From NCBI GenBank assembly GCA_017744715.1, contig JAGIAT010000003.1, positions 248,001 through 312,000 of the forward strand: DNA of 64,000 bases. Reading direction: 5' to 3'. Made by a program: the position numbers and the translations under genes. Under the pieces are notes generated by a model. That model saw nothing but the letters and a program-made list of their open reading frames with translations. It was not told the origin of the DNA and did not search any database. Each line of letters starts with the position of its first letter. Position 1 is the first letter of the stretch. Source of the stretch: Niabella sp. GTDB taxonomy: Bacteria; Bacteroidota; Bacteroidia; Chitinophagales; Chitinophagaceae. Positions 20,571-29,552 of this stretch are shown here, piece after piece.

Positions 20571-21695
20571 TCAACCCAGTTTTTCCATTATCTTTTTTGA
20601 TAAATGAGGGTTTGTTATCCGGGCGTAAATCTTAGCGCTTCTGGGGTCATCACCTATCAGTTCCGCTACTTCATCAATGGTGAATCCAAGACCGATGAGC
20701 ATCATTGCAAATGAATGCCTGCCAGTGTGAATTTTAATATTTCGCCGACGCTGGTCAATACCCATATCGGACGCAATACTTTTAACAAATAGTCTGAAAT
20801 GCTGCTCTGTCAATGCTAAAGGGCTGTCTTTGCAAAAGTTTAAAACATCCTGCAGCATTGGATACACCGGGATAGATACTATTTTATTGTTCTTACCTGC
20901 GCGTACAATAAGTTGCCCCCCTTTAAAAACCTGGTCGTAATCAAATCTAAGTAGATCTCCTAACCGGTAACCAGTAAAACAAGACAGCAAAAAATAATAG
21001 CCGGCCCTTTTTTTTGCTGTATCACCCAGGTTACTTGTTATCTTGTGAAACTCTTTAATTTCATCTTCAGTGAGATATTCTGGTATTTTCTGGATGTATT
21101 TCGGAGGCACATACTCATTTATTGCATTGATTACTTTTTGATCCCGGATGTATTCTTTCTTCACTAGCCACAGCAGAAGCGTTTTGACCCTCCTGGCTTG
21201 CGTGTGTACACTGTTTTGATCCAATACCTTACTTCCATGCTTTGGTTGCCGCAATTGCTTTTCAAAATCCTTCAAAAACTCTACGGTCATTTTCGACATT
21301 GGCATATCCGGAAGTTTGTCATAAACGGACTTCTTGTTCTTCTTGTCGCTGGCATTTGTAATTTCCGACAGGTATTTTTTTACCCCCTCCGATAACAACT
21401 TTGGGCTGCTTTTCCCGCCCAAGAGCATATCACTTGTTAGTGATGTGTCATGCAAATATGAGTCGGTGATAATATTTTGTATTCTAACCACCTCTTTTTG
21501 AATAATAGCGTTAAGATCGTCCTTGTCTTTACGACCGATCACTTTTTTGCCATTGAATTGACTTTTGTTTACTGAAACCTTGGTTGGAATTTTAAAGTCA
21601 TCACTCGTATTTCTTACCCTGATATATATTTTACATAACCCATCTTTATTAGGGTTTCCCAGTTTAAATGTTATGGTGTATTTCCCTTCTGACAT
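20571..21695 (-). CDS. int: Tyrosine integrase
   Basis: A 374-aa tyrosine recombinase of the Bacteroidota phage/conjugative-element type with an Arm-DNA-binding N-terminus (about 1-90), a SAM-like core-binding domain (about 95-190) and a catalytic domain. The first catalytic Arg is in FTGYRLGDLL, the H-x-x-R motif in HTGRHSFAMM, and the nucleophile Tyr in KIYARI close to the C-terminus. Start taken at ATG 21695 (MSEGKYT). It would insert and excise the prophage at the adjacent tRNA-Arg gene. Confidence 0.92.
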   Translation of the reverse strand: MSEGKYTITFKLGNPNKDGLCKIYIRVRNTSDDFKIPTKVSVNKSQFNGKKVIGRKDKDDLNAIIQKEVVRIQNIITDSYLHDTSLTSDMLLGGKSSPKLLSEGVKKYLSEITNASDKKNKKSVYDKLPDMPMSKMTVEFLKDFEKQLRQPKHGSKVLDQNSVHTQARRVKTLLLWLVKKEYIRDQKVINAINEYVPPKYIQKIPEYLTEDEIKEFHKITSNLGDTAKKRAGYYFLLSCFTGYRLGDLLRFDYDQVFKGGQLIVRAGKNNKIVSIPVYPMLQDVLNFCKDSPLALTEQHFRLFVKSIASDMGIDQRRRNIKIHTGRHSFAMMLIGLGFTIDEVAELIGDDPRSAKIYARITNPHLSKKIMEKLG

Positions 21696-21801
21696 ACTAT
21701 TTGTTTTTGAGCCCAATTCAGGCCCATATTTGAGCCCGTAATTTAGTTCATTTTTGCACACCCGAGCACACTAAGTGCATTGAATTACGCATAAAACGAA
21801 A

Positions 21802-21826
21802 AAAGCACAGCTTTTATGCTGTGCTT
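21802..21826 (-). terminator. Terminator of tRNA-Arg
   Basis: AAAGCACAGC and GCTGTGCTTT arms with an ATAAAA loop, then TTTTTTC on the minus strand, directly abutting the tRNA 3' end. If integration used the tRNA 3' end, this hairpin lies at the chromosome-phage junction and may be phage-supplied. Confidence 0.8.
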
Positions 21827-21901
21827 TGGTAGCCTCGACAGGAATCGAACCTGTATCTGGAGCTTCGGAAACTCTTATACTATCCATTGTACTACGAGGC
21901 C
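21827..21901 (-). tRNA. tRNA-Arg(CCG)
   Basis: Acceptor GGCCTCG/CGAGGCT, anticodon loop TTCCGAA giving CCG, T arm ACAGG-TTCGATT-CCTGT, and an encoded CCA end. The integrase gene lies 131 bases downstream of its 3' end, so this tRNA is the likely attachment site of the prophage. Confidence 0.9.
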
Positions 21902-21967
21902 AGTATGTGCTCCCGGTTTTAAACCGGGGGGCAAATATAAAGAACTTTATTGCAATTACACGAAACT

Positions 21968-22558
21968 TTATTGTACATGTTGAAATAAACCTGCCGCATT
22001 TGATGCAAAGATCTTTATCGCAATGGCCAGCAAAATTACGCCAAAGAACTTCCGGATCGCAATCAACCCGCTTGGCCCCAGCAATTTCGCCAGCCGGGTC
22101 AGGGATTTCAGCACGATATAAATAATCAGCAGGTTCAGCACGATCGCAATTAAAATGGTCACTTCCTTATAGTTGGCTTTTAAGGACATAATGGTGGTGA
22201 GCGTACCGGAACCAGCGATCAGCGGGAAAGCCAGGGGTACCAGCGTTGAGGCTTTTACATCGCCGTCTGACTTAAAAAACTCTACCCCCAATACCATTTC
22301 CATTCCCAGGATAAAAATAACAATAGAACCCGCCACCGCAAAGGATTTTACATCCAGGCCCAGTACATTCAGGATCGGTTCCCCCAGAAAGAGAAACAGG
22401 ATCATCAGTGAGCCGGCGATCACGGTTACCTTAAATTCCCGGATGCCACCGATCTTGTTCTTCATCGAGATCAAAATGGGAATGGATCCGATGATATCGA
22501 TGATGGCAAAAAGCGTAAACGTAACGGTAAGTATGGCTTTGTAATTCAGGGAATCCAT
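21968..22558 (-). CDS. MarC family integral membrane protein
   Basis: A 196-aa protein with about six transmembrane helices. The family signs are FTLFAIIDIIGSIPIL near the N-terminus and VPLAFPLIAGSGTLTTIM near the middle. MarC/YhcE/SNARE-like proteins lie in the inner membrane; their transport role is unproven. I start at ATG 22558 (MDSLNYK), since the sequence upstream is polar and not conserved-looking. First chromosomal gene beyond the prophage. Confidence 0.88.
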   Translation of the reverse strand: MDSLNYKAILTVTFTLFAIIDIIGSIPILISMKNKIGGIREFKVTVIAGSLMILFLFLGEPILNVLGLDVKSFAVAGSIVIFILGMEMVLGVEFFKSDGDVKASTLVPLAFPLIAGSGTLTTIMSLKANYKEVTILIAIVLNLLIIYIVLKSLTRLAKLLGPSGLIAIRKFFGVILLAIAIKIFASNAAGLFQHVQ

Positions 22559-22925
22559 GCTTATTGTTTTTGGCAAAGGTAATTTGTTGCCGGTATAAAA
22601 CAACCATGCGTTAGCTAATTCACATTCCCTGTTCTTCCTGAACCGCGGTATTTATTGCTACATGCATCTTTACCGCCTTTGTAAAAACCTCTGTTTATGT
22701 ACCGCTACAAATCTGTCGTTCCACCCGGGCACATCAATCGCCATCGCTCCCTATGTGTTTTGCATGCTGCGGAAAAGGAACCGTCTCCTTCGGCAAGTGA
22801 TTATTTGCCGGAGCCGGTCAATCAAAAGTTCACCAACAGATCCTTCGCTTACCTGGTTGCCATTTCTGAAACGGAATTTGAGGCACTGAAGAAAACGATG
22901 CTGAAGATCGCCTGGGGACGGCGTT
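22559..22925. other. Intergenic region, 367 bp
   Basis: Between MarC and the TPR regulator, both read leftward. Two overlapping plus-strand open frames of 75 and 84 codons occur here, but neither has a convincing composition, and one runs into the regulator gene. I see no RNA gene. The promoter for marC is presumably near 22570-22620. Confidence 0.5.
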
Positions 22926-24764
22926 TCAGGCAATTCCCTTCAGGAATATGATCAGATCGGTTTCCTTATCGAGATCAAATTTCTGTTTCAGCCGGTATTT
23001 GGTCATACGCACACTTTTGGGCTCAACATGCAGCAGCCCCGCAATCTGCTTGGTATCCATCCCTAAATATAAGTAGGCACAGTACTTCAGATCCAGCGAT
23101 GTGAGTTTTTGAACAGACCGTTCCTGAACATTTTTAAAAAAGTTGGGATGTACTTCCTGGATGCGGAACCGGGCTTTTTCAAAATCAGCATCCAGTAATC
23201 CCTCATCCCGGATGATCTGCTGGATATTCACCGGCTGCTCTTCCTTTAACTTTTCTTTCAGCTGCAATAACAGTTCATTTTTATGCTGTACCTGCAGCTG
23301 GCTGATCATGACCTCATCCCGGAGCTTTTGCTGCTGCAGCTCCATCAGTTCCTGTTCCGCTTTCAGGCGCGCCCGTTCTTCCTCCTGCAACCGTAAACGG
23401 GTTTGCGCATCGTGTTGCTCCGCCTCCAGCTTTTTTTCACGTTCCACCGAATATTTCAGGTTAAAATGATAGGACCGGAACATAAAAAAAGCACCCAGCA
23501 GCCCGATACCGGCCAGGCCGAAATAAAGCCGCTGTGCTTTTTGCTGACTGCGGGCCCTGTCCTTCAACACCTGCACCTCCTGCTCCTTTTTTGCCGCCTG
23601 GTATTGTGCCTCCAGCTTATTTACCATTAACGCCTGGTCCTCATCAAACAATTTCGTGTTGTTGTCCAGCAATTCCTTTTCCAGGTCATAGGCCTTTTTA
23701 TAATCGCCTTCAGCAGCACACAGGGCGGCCATATCGGATAAAAGCGTATTACGGGTATGATAAAAAGGTTTCGCAGCCGTATCCAGCGCTTGTTTGGCCT
23801 GCCGGTAATATTCTTTTGCCTGGGTAAAATCACGGGCACGGGTTGCCATTGTTCCAAGGATGCCATAACAACTGGCAATAATATCCTGGTTGTCTGCCAG
23901 CCCCTTTGCAACAACCCGGAGCACCGACCGCAGGGTATCGGTAATGGCCTGCCGGATCAGCGGGTCATCCGTCGGGTAGTATTTAAGGTAATAGCTGGAC
24001 AGGTTCATCCGGGCCAGGGCATAGGTATGCGTGGCCACTTTTCCCGGATATTGAAAGAACAGGTCGCCGGCTGCCCGCGAATAATAGAGGGTCGAATCCA
24101 GATCGGCCTGCTTCTTTTCCTTATCGTACCGGTAAGGATAAACAACGGCAAGCGCCGAATATGCTGAACTCAGCAGGTTCTGATCGCCCGCAGCTGCTGC
24201 CGACTCCGCAGCTTTGCTGGCGTAATACAGGCTTTTAGAAAAATCATTATAGGTGGTATAAACCGCATATAAATAATAATAGCACTTAGCCATCAGGAAG
24301 TGATCTTTACGGGACGGTTCCACATCTTTTAAGATCTGCTGGCACAGGGTTACCAATACATCATCATTATCGATATTGTAATAGAAGACAGCCTTCGCCA
24401 GCAAGGCATAGTCCTTTGCCAGCCGGTCTTTAGCCATCGCAGCCGTGGTTTCTGCCGAATCGAGGTATTGCTGCGCCCGCTTATAATCGCCTTTGTTCAG
24501 CTGAATATGGGTAAGCAATCCATAGGCCTTCACTTTTTCCAGGTTGTTTTGCTGCGCATCCGCCATGGCCACGTAGCTTTTAGCAGTTGCGGTCCCCAGC
24601 TCATAATCGTCGTTATACCGGTATGCTTCCGCTAGTTTAAAATACAGGTTTGTTGTGCGGGCTACGCTAAGTTCTTTCTTCAAACTATCGATGTAGGGAT
24701 TTTGAGCACGGGTATCCGTAACAAACAGAACCAGCACTCCGAGCACGGTTACAACACTTTTCAT
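22926..24764 (-). CDS. TPR sensor-regulator with LuxR-like HTH
   Basis: A 612-aa protein: signal sequence (residues 1-20), tetratricopeptide repeats over about 25-390, one transmembrane helix (LYFGLAGIGLLGAFFMF, about 418-434), a long Gln/Glu-rich coiled coil (about 445-515), and a C-terminal DNA-binding region with LKYCAYLYLGMDTKQIAGLL and VEPKSVRMTKYRLKQKF. This layout is a well-known one-protein regulator type in Bacteroidota, with a periplasmic TPR sensor and a cytoplasmic HTH. The target is unknown; the divergent plus-strand cluster from 24993 is a candidate. Confidence 0.8.
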   Translation of the reverse strand: MKSVVTVLGVLVLFVTDTRAQNPYIDSLKKELSVARTTNLYFKLAEAYRYNDDYELGTATAKSYVAMADAQQNNLEKVKAYGLLTHIQLNKGDYKRAQQYLDSAETTAAMAKDRLAKDYALLAKAVFYYNIDNDDVLVTLCQQILKDVEPSRKDHFLMAKCYYYLYAVYTTYNDFSKSLYYASKAAESAAAAGDQNLLSSAYSALAVVYPYRYDKEKKQADLDSTLYYSRAAGDLFFQYPGKVATHTYALARMNLSSYYLKYYPTDDPLIRQAITDTLRSVLRVVAKGLADNQDIIASCYGILGTMATRARDFTQAKEYYRQAKQALDTAAKPFYHTRNTLLSDMAALCAAEGDYKKAYDLEKELLDNNTKLFDEDQALMVNKLEAQYQAAKKEQEVQVLKDRARSQQKAQRLYFGLAGIGLLGAFFMFRSYHFNLKYSVEREKKLEAEQHDAQTRLRLQEEERARLKAEQELMELQQQKLRDEVMISQLQVQHKNELLLQLKEKLKEEQPVNIQQIIRDEGLLDADFEKARFRIQEVHPNFFKNVQERSVQKLTSLDLKYCAYLYLGMDTKQIAGLLHVEPKSVRMTKYRLKQKFDLDKETDLIIFLKGIA

Positions 24765-24992
24765 GGAGTGAATTTAGAGAATTATTACGCACCCGCTCCT
24801 TGCCCCGGAAAAAATATATCATTCACCAATTTATATAACAAAATGATTTGCAAAACATTACATCTACTGTAGACGTTTTGTAGATGGCCGCAACCAGGGA
24901 TGTAGCCACTATGTAATGGTGCAATTCTTTGTCAAACGAATGCACTTTCACAGTTTTGAGCCGGTTAGCATTTACCACAAAAAATCCATTTT

Positions 24993-25319
24993 ATGAGTAA
25001 CAAGAATCTTTCTGTAATTTCTTACCTCACTATTTTCGGCTGGCTGTATGCCTATATTAAAGGAAAAAACCAGGCCGACAGCCTGCTGAAATACCATTTG
25101 CGGCAGTTTTTCGGACTGTTTCTGCTGGCGCTTGTTTTCAATATTGCGGTTACCATCCTTATCCGGATTGTTCCCGGGATCGGTTTTCTCTCCTACCTGT
25201 GTAGCATTGCATTTCTGGTTTTATGGATCTTCGGTTTGATAAACGCTATGAACGGGGTGGAAAAAAATATCCCGCTGGTGGGGAAACTGTTCGAAAATAA
25301 ATTTGCCTTTATCGGGTAA
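24993..25319 (+). CDS. DUF4870/Tic20-like membrane protein
   Basis: 108 aa with three to four transmembrane helices: ISYLTIFGWLYAYIKG at the start, HLRQFFGLFLLALVFNIAV, then LCSIAFLVLWIFGLINAM. The H-x-x-Q-x-F in the first cytoplasmic loop and the final LVGKLFENKF are typical of DUF4870. Function unknown. It is the first gene right of the TPR regulator, in the opposite direction. Confidence 0.75.
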   Translation: MSNKNLSVISYLTIFGWLYAYIKGKNQADSLLKYHLRQFFGLFLLALVFNIAVTILIRIVPGIGFLSYLCSIAFLVLWIFGLINAMNGVEKNIPLVGKLFENKFAFIG

Positions 25320-25726
25320 TATCAACAGCCCGAGCAGGCACCCCTTGTTATCCCGGCCGTTGCCCTGCTGTTTCGCCTTTCGCGGAAACAGCCCAAAAAC
25401 ACCCAGAAAATAACCGTACTGCAATGCATAAACACATGGCAGTGCCCCTTCCACCGGATCATTATAATTTCAAAACAATGCTGGTCAAAAATCATTTGCG
25501 TAACGATGCTGTTATAAACGCCTCCAGGCATCTTTCTTTCCGGTACGGCTTGTGTCCTGTAAAGCACTGCCCCGGAGCGGCCCTGCTATGGGATACTCCT
25601 TATTTTTCCGCAAGCGGGAAACCGAAAAAGGTTGTACTTTCACGGGTAGGGTCTGCAAGACCCCCGCAGGAACTTATGAACCAGGTAACGGACCTTTTCG
25701 GTCAACCGGAATTTAAAAATTAAAAC
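25320..25726. other. Intergenic region, 407 bp
   Basis: Overlapping open frames exist on both strands (largest 99 codons, plus strand, 25424-25723), but their composition is not gene-like and they conflict. The last 100 bases should hold the promoter of the SPFH gene, with a weak TACTTTC -7-like match near 25636. Nothing else seen. Confidence 0.5.
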
Positions 25727-26698
25727 ATGAGCTTACCTTTTATTGAAATCATAGAGTCGCCCACGCCCGACCCTAACCTCCTGATGTGGAAATTTGCCGA
25801 CAAAGACAGGGAGATCAAAAACGGCGCTAAACTAACCGTAAGAGAAAGTCAGCAGGCCCTGTTACTGAACGAAGGCCAGCTGGCGGATATTTTTTCACCC
25901 GGGCTGCACACGCTGTCAACAGAAAACATTCCGATCATCAGCCGACTCAGGGGATGGAAGTACGGTTTTGAAAGTCCCTTTAAAGCCGATGTTTATTTTT
26001 TTAATACGTATCATTTTATCAATAACAAATGGGGTACACCCGCGCCCATCTTAATGAGCGATCCGCAGTTTGGTCAGGTACGCGTACGTGCCTTCGGCAG
26101 TTTTGATATCAGGATTGCGGATGCGGGTGCTTTTTTCAGAACCTATGCCGGTACCTTTCCCCAGCTGACTATTTTTGAATTGCAGGCCCAGCTGCGCGAT
26201 TTTGTGGCTCCTAAATTTGGCGAAGTACTGGCCAAAGAGCAAATTCCTGTTACTGCGGTTGCCGGCAATATAACCGACCTGGGTAAAAAGATCGAGCCAT
26301 ACCTGAAGCCCTATTTTGCTACCCTGGGCCTGGAGCTGACGCAGTTTGTTATTACCAGTGTAACACTCCCGGAGGAAGTAACGGCATTCTACGACAAGGT
26401 TACCAATATGAATATGGTAACGGATATGGATAAGTTTACAAAGTTCAATACCGCCAATGCGATCGGAGATAAGGGCACGGCCCTGAACGATGCCGCCCAA
26501 ACAGCCATGGCCATGGGCCTGATGATGAACCAGCTTCAGCAACATCATCCGAATCCTGCAACCTCCCAGGCCGCAGCAGCGGCACCGCAGGAGGATATTA
26601 CTGCAAAGCTTCAGAAGCTTAAAACACTTTTTGAAAACGGGCTGATCGATGATGAAGAATACAAAGCTAAAAAAGCCGAACTCTTAACACAGTTATAA
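25727..26698 (+). CDS. SPFH-domain protein with SHOCT tail (YdjI-like)
   Basis: A 323-aa cytoplasmic SPFH/band-7 protein without a membrane anchor. Residues about 20-240 form the SPFH core (ADKDREIKNGAKLTVRESQQ, FGQVRVRAFGSFDIRIAD, LPEEVTAFYDKVTNM). A Met/Gln/Ala-rich linker follows, and a C-terminal SHOCT-type module (KLKTLFENGLIDDEEYKAKK). This is the YdjI/virion-core-like family found with zinc-ribbon partners and thought to form scaffolds at membranes. Its TAA overlaps the next ATG (TAATG), so the two are coupled. Confidence 0.85.
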   Translation: MSLPFIEIIESPTPDPNLLMWKFADKDREIKNGAKLTVRESQQALLLNEGQLADIFSPGLHTLSTENIPIISRLRGWKYGFESPFKADVYFFNTYHFINNKWGTPAPILMSDPQFGQVRVRAFGSFDIRIADAGAFFRTYAGTFPQLTIFELQAQLRDFVAPKFGEVLAKEQIPVTAVAGNITDLGKKIEPYLKPYFATLGLELTQFVITSVTLPEEVTAFYDKVTNMNMVTDMDKFTKFNTANAIGDKGTALNDAAQTAMAMGLMMNQLQQHHPNPATSQAAAAAPQEDITAKLQKLKTLFENGLIDDEEYKAKKAELLTQL

Positions 26699-26949
26699 TG
26701 GAAGAAAAAAAAGCACATTCCTTTTTAGAAAAACTGAAAGCCAAAGCACAGGCCCAGGAAAAGTACGGCGGACCTGTAACGGAAACAGCGGCCAGCATGG
26801 GTACCCGCACCTGTCCCAACTGCGGAGCCGGCAGAGCCAAAGACGATGGTCTTACGCATTGCGCTTATTGTGGTTTTGAATTTCTGCAGGTAGCCCTTAC
26901 CGATGGATTGCATATCAAAAAGGAGGACAACTCCCGGGAAAACCAATAA
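26698..26949 (+). CDS. Small zinc-ribbon protein
   Basis: 83 aa: a charged helical N-terminus, then CPNCGAG (about residue 38) and CAYCGFEF (about 58), a canonical rubredoxin-like zinc ribbon, then an acidic tail. It is translationally coupled to the SPFH protein, so it is probably its partner or adaptor. Confidence 0.75.
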   Translation: MEEKKAHSFLEKLKAKAQAQEKYGGPVTETAASMGTRTCPNCGAGRAKDDGLTHCAYCGFEFLQVALTDGLHIKKEDNSRENQ

Positions 26950-27067
26950 ATCCAACACATGACGGATGCACGCCCCAATACCATGCGACACTTACGCCGG
27001 TGAAAAGGTGTCTGAAAAAATTAACCCGGAAATCACAACGCTTCAATAATATTAAAAACAACCTGCC

Positions 27068-27877
27068 ATGTTTGGTTTATTCAGTAACAAAAAAGAGGCC
27101 GGGGAACCGGTAGCACCGGAATGGGCACAGCAGATCCGTGAAACGCAGAATCGCTGGTTTTCGTTTCTTCAGAAACTGGAGGAACGGGTAGCAGCACTTT
27201 GTCAGGCGGCCATACCGGAGCTGAAAGCCATGCGCAACAGCACCGACGCTGTATACGAAGCCAATATCGGCCAGGTATGGAGCGGCATCCGCGGGCAGAT
27301 CAACCAGGTACAGGAAAAAGCCCGGCAAACAGAGGAACAAAAGATCCGGCCCTTTTACCGGCAGCTGGAGCATGCCGGCCTCAGCTATACCGTAGCCCTG
27401 CAGTTCATGGAAGCCTGTTCCGAACGTTATCGCCGGTTTGAAGATTGTTGCTATAGCTGGCAGGAACAACTTGAAGCGGCCACCAAACAAGACCATGAAG
27501 CCTTGTATCAAAAGATCCTGGCAGAACATGAGCAGCTGAAAAACCAGTTCCGCTGTCAGCAATGCGGTGCGCCTATTTCCCTGGAAAAAATTTATTTTAC
27601 CACCAGCTACCTGCAATGCCCTGCATGCCGTACGCAAAATACCTATGAGCCCAGTACCCTGGCAAAGAGCCTCAACTGGATTGCGCGGGATCTTGCCGAA
27701 GAACGAACCGCGCATTTGCTGGATGCCTACCATAAGGACGCGGGGCAAAACCCGGATCTTTACCGCCACTACCTGCGAAGCATGTTCGACGAATGGAACC
27801 GGATCGTGCCCGACATGGCCGCTTCCAATGAAAAGTTCTACCAGCGGCAGCTCGATGACTTCAACAGATCGGTCTGA
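27068..27877 (+). CDS. Coiled-coil protein with zinc ribbon
   Basis: 269 aa. Residues 1-160 are helical with many Gln/Glu/Arg (coiled-coil-like). A zinc ribbon follows: CQQCGAP (about 162) and CPACRTQ (about 185), then another helical stretch. It begins FGLFSNKK, a short hydrophobic start also seen in the next gene (FKKFLNNLLG), which could tether both to the membrane surface. Function unknown; the context is the SPFH cluster. Confidence 0.65.
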   Translation: MFGLFSNKKEAGEPVAPEWAQQIRETQNRWFSFLQKLEERVAALCQAAIPELKAMRNSTDAVYEANIGQVWSGIRGQINQVQEKARQTEEQKIRPFYRQLEHAGLSYTVALQFMEACSERYRRFEDCCYSWQEQLEAATKQDHEALYQKILAEHEQLKNQFRCQQCGAPISLEKIYFTTSYLQCPACRTQNTYEPSTLAKSLNWIARDLAEERTAHLLDAYHKDAGQNPDLYRHYLRSMFDEWNRIVPDMAASNEKFYQRQLDDFNRSV

Positions 27878-27913
27878 TCATCCATCTATTCATAACACTT
27901 AAAAGTAATCACC

Positions 27914-28912
27914 ATGTTTAAAAAATTCCTGAATAACCTCCTGGGCAACGACGCCGGGCAGCAACAACCACAAGAACAGGTAACCAATCCGTTTCAGCAG
28001 CAGGCCGCCCGGCATAACAACGACGCAGACGATGACGACGATGACAACGTTCCTGTACAGGGAACGCAATACCAGTTTGATCCCCATACCCAGCACGGCA
28101 CGCATTACACCAAAGAAGCATTTGATGCCGCGGCAAACCGGCATTATGAAGAAATGCTGGCCGACCAGGACGAGGTACTGAGTGAAAACGAAAAACGGAA
28201 TCTGAAGCGGGAAGCCGTTACACAGCTGTACCTTAAATGGAACGGGCATAATTACGACCAGCTGGTACAATTTGAAATGGCCAACTCCCTGGAGCTTACC
28301 GGCTATGCCACCCAGGGATTTAACCAGGTTAAAGAAGAAGGAAACCCGCTGTACGAACCCATCCATGGCATTTCCCTTTATGATTATGCCGGTATTGCCC
28401 ATGCCATGGCGCAAGGCGTTCCGGAAGCAACCATTTTAAAGGCCATCGGCATTGAAAAAGCCGTGTGGGAAGAAGTGAACATTCTTTGGCCCGAGCGGAT
28501 GAAAGAAGATGCCAGCTTTGGCATTATGACCAAGTATGGCGAATACTTTGCCATTGCCGGTGAACACCCCAAATTGTTAAACCTGAAACCCGCTGCTGCA
28601 GCCACTTCCGGAGGAAACGCCAACCTTGAAAAATTAAAAACCGACCGGTATTTTTACGAAGAGCTTTGCGGTGCACGGACGGCGGCTTACGAATATGGCC
28701 TGGATGGTGCCCAATGGATCCTGGAAAACTTCGGCATCAACCTTTCCGATTTCCAGGCGGTGGCCATGGACTGGATGACCGCGCAAAACCAGCAATTCAA
28801 CAGCAACGAAATTCACCATTATATGGACTACCAGCTGCAAAAGCAAAAAGAATATGCTGAAAAGTTTGCAAAGGAACAGGGCGGAAACATTGCAGATGAT
28901 ATTGCGTTCTAA
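27914..28912 (+). CDS. Uncharacterised acidic protein of the SPFH cluster
   Basis: 332 aa. It has an amphipathic N-terminus, a Gln/Asn-rich and poly-Asp stretch (about 15-45), then a conserved-looking helical body with GISLYDYAGIAHAMAQGVPE, KAVWEEVNILWPERM and FGIMTKYGEYFA, repeated-looking in its second half. I believe this is a Bacteroidota domain of unknown function (possibly DUF6620) but cannot confirm it. It follows the zinc-ribbon gene by 36 bp and probably belongs to one operon. Confidence 0.6.
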   Translation: MFKKFLNNLLGNDAGQQQPQEQVTNPFQQQAARHNNDADDDDDDNVPVQGTQYQFDPHTQHGTHYTKEAFDAAANRHYEEMLADQDEVLSENEKRNLKREAVTQLYLKWNGHNYDQLVQFEMANSLELTGYATQGFNQVKEEGNPLYEPIHGISLYDYAGIAHAMAQGVPEATILKAIGIEKAVWEEVNILWPERMKEDASFGIMTKYGEYFAIAGEHPKLLNLKPAAAATSGGNANLEKLKTDRYFYEELCGARTAAYEYGLDGAQWILENFGINLSDFQAVAMDWMTAQNQQFNSNEIHHYMDYQLQKQKEYAEKFAKEQGGNIADDIAF

Positions 28913-29087
28913 ACCTTACAGACTTATCCGGCGGAACGGATAACGGTACCGTTTCGCCCCCGTGCTCCTTCCACCGGCAGCCGGGGATATTACACAACAA
29001 CAAAACATTTACGGTTACCCACCGAACAAACCGGTGCGCAACCATCCGTTCGGTTATTTACACATCCCTATTCTATAAAAACAATAC

Positions 29088-29552
29088 ATGCAGTCATTAA
29101 AACACTTTACGGCTGAGGGAAACGTTTACAAAATGAAGCCCTCTTATTTTCTGCCGGTTGCCATCATTATCCTTTTACCGCTTCTCAGTTATTTTATACT
29201 CCGGGAAGGTAAATATCCCGTCATTGGCTGGCTGTTGCTGGCATTGGCTGTACTGGGTTTTTTGGGAATGATCTCCCGGTCGCTGGTTATTGATTTGAAC
29301 ACGCGGGAAATACGGGCCAAGGCTGCCCTGCTCCGGCCTGCGGTGCGGATCCCCCTGTCTGACTTTCAAAATTTTGAACTGCATCAAATAAAGCAGGGCT
29401 TTGTCACCACTAATACGTCGCTGAACATCTGCTATCTCAAAGACGGGAAAACAAAACGGGCCCTGATCGCCCAGAGCGTTACCACCAGGGCCATGCAACG
29501 TATTTTAAACGAAATCGACGAAATCATCAGTAACTATGACAGCAAGAGATAA
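29088..29552 (+). CDS. Membrane protein with PH-like tail, 154 aa
   Basis: Two adjacent transmembrane helices (SYFLPVAIIILLPLLSYFIL and VIGWLLLALAVLGFLGMI), then about 85 residues of beta-rich cytoplasmic domain (SLVIDLNTREIRAKAALL, IPLSDFQNFEL) like bacterial PH domains. Start may be the ATG at 29088 or 29133 (MKPSYF). It overlaps the next gene by 17 bp. Confidence 0.65.
   Translation: MQSLKHFTAEGNVYKMKPSYFLPVAIIILLPLLSYFILREGKYPVIGWLLLALAVLGFLGMISRSLVIDLNTREIRAKAALLRPAVRIPLSDFQNFELHQIKQGFVTTNTSLNICYLKDGKTKRALIAQSVTTRAMQRILNEIDEIISNYDSKR

Larger units (their letters stand above)
1..21826. mobile_element. Prophage, integrase-proximal part
   Basis: A continuous phage gene set, almost all on the minus strand, runs from a tyrosine integrase next to tRNA-Arg to terminase subunits near the left edge. 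It includes phage-type primase-helicase, VRR-NUC and RecB-like nucleases, terminases, tRNA-Cys and many tiny genes. The left attachment site and the virion genes are outside the window. Shine-Dalgarno sequences (AAGGAGG or AAGGAG) precede several of its genes, which is unusual for Bacteroidota chromosomes. Whether it is still inducible cannot be judged from this part. Confidence 0.93.

Noticed and set aside
22662-22951. Plus-strand frames of 75 and 84 codons between MarC and the TPR regulator
   Set aside because: They overlap each other in different frames, and one runs into the end of a well-supported gene; no recognisable motif.
25322-25723. Overlapping open frames of 77-99 codons upstream of the SPFH gene
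   Set aside because: Both strands are open at once, composition is not protein-like, and no ribosome site precedes the starts.
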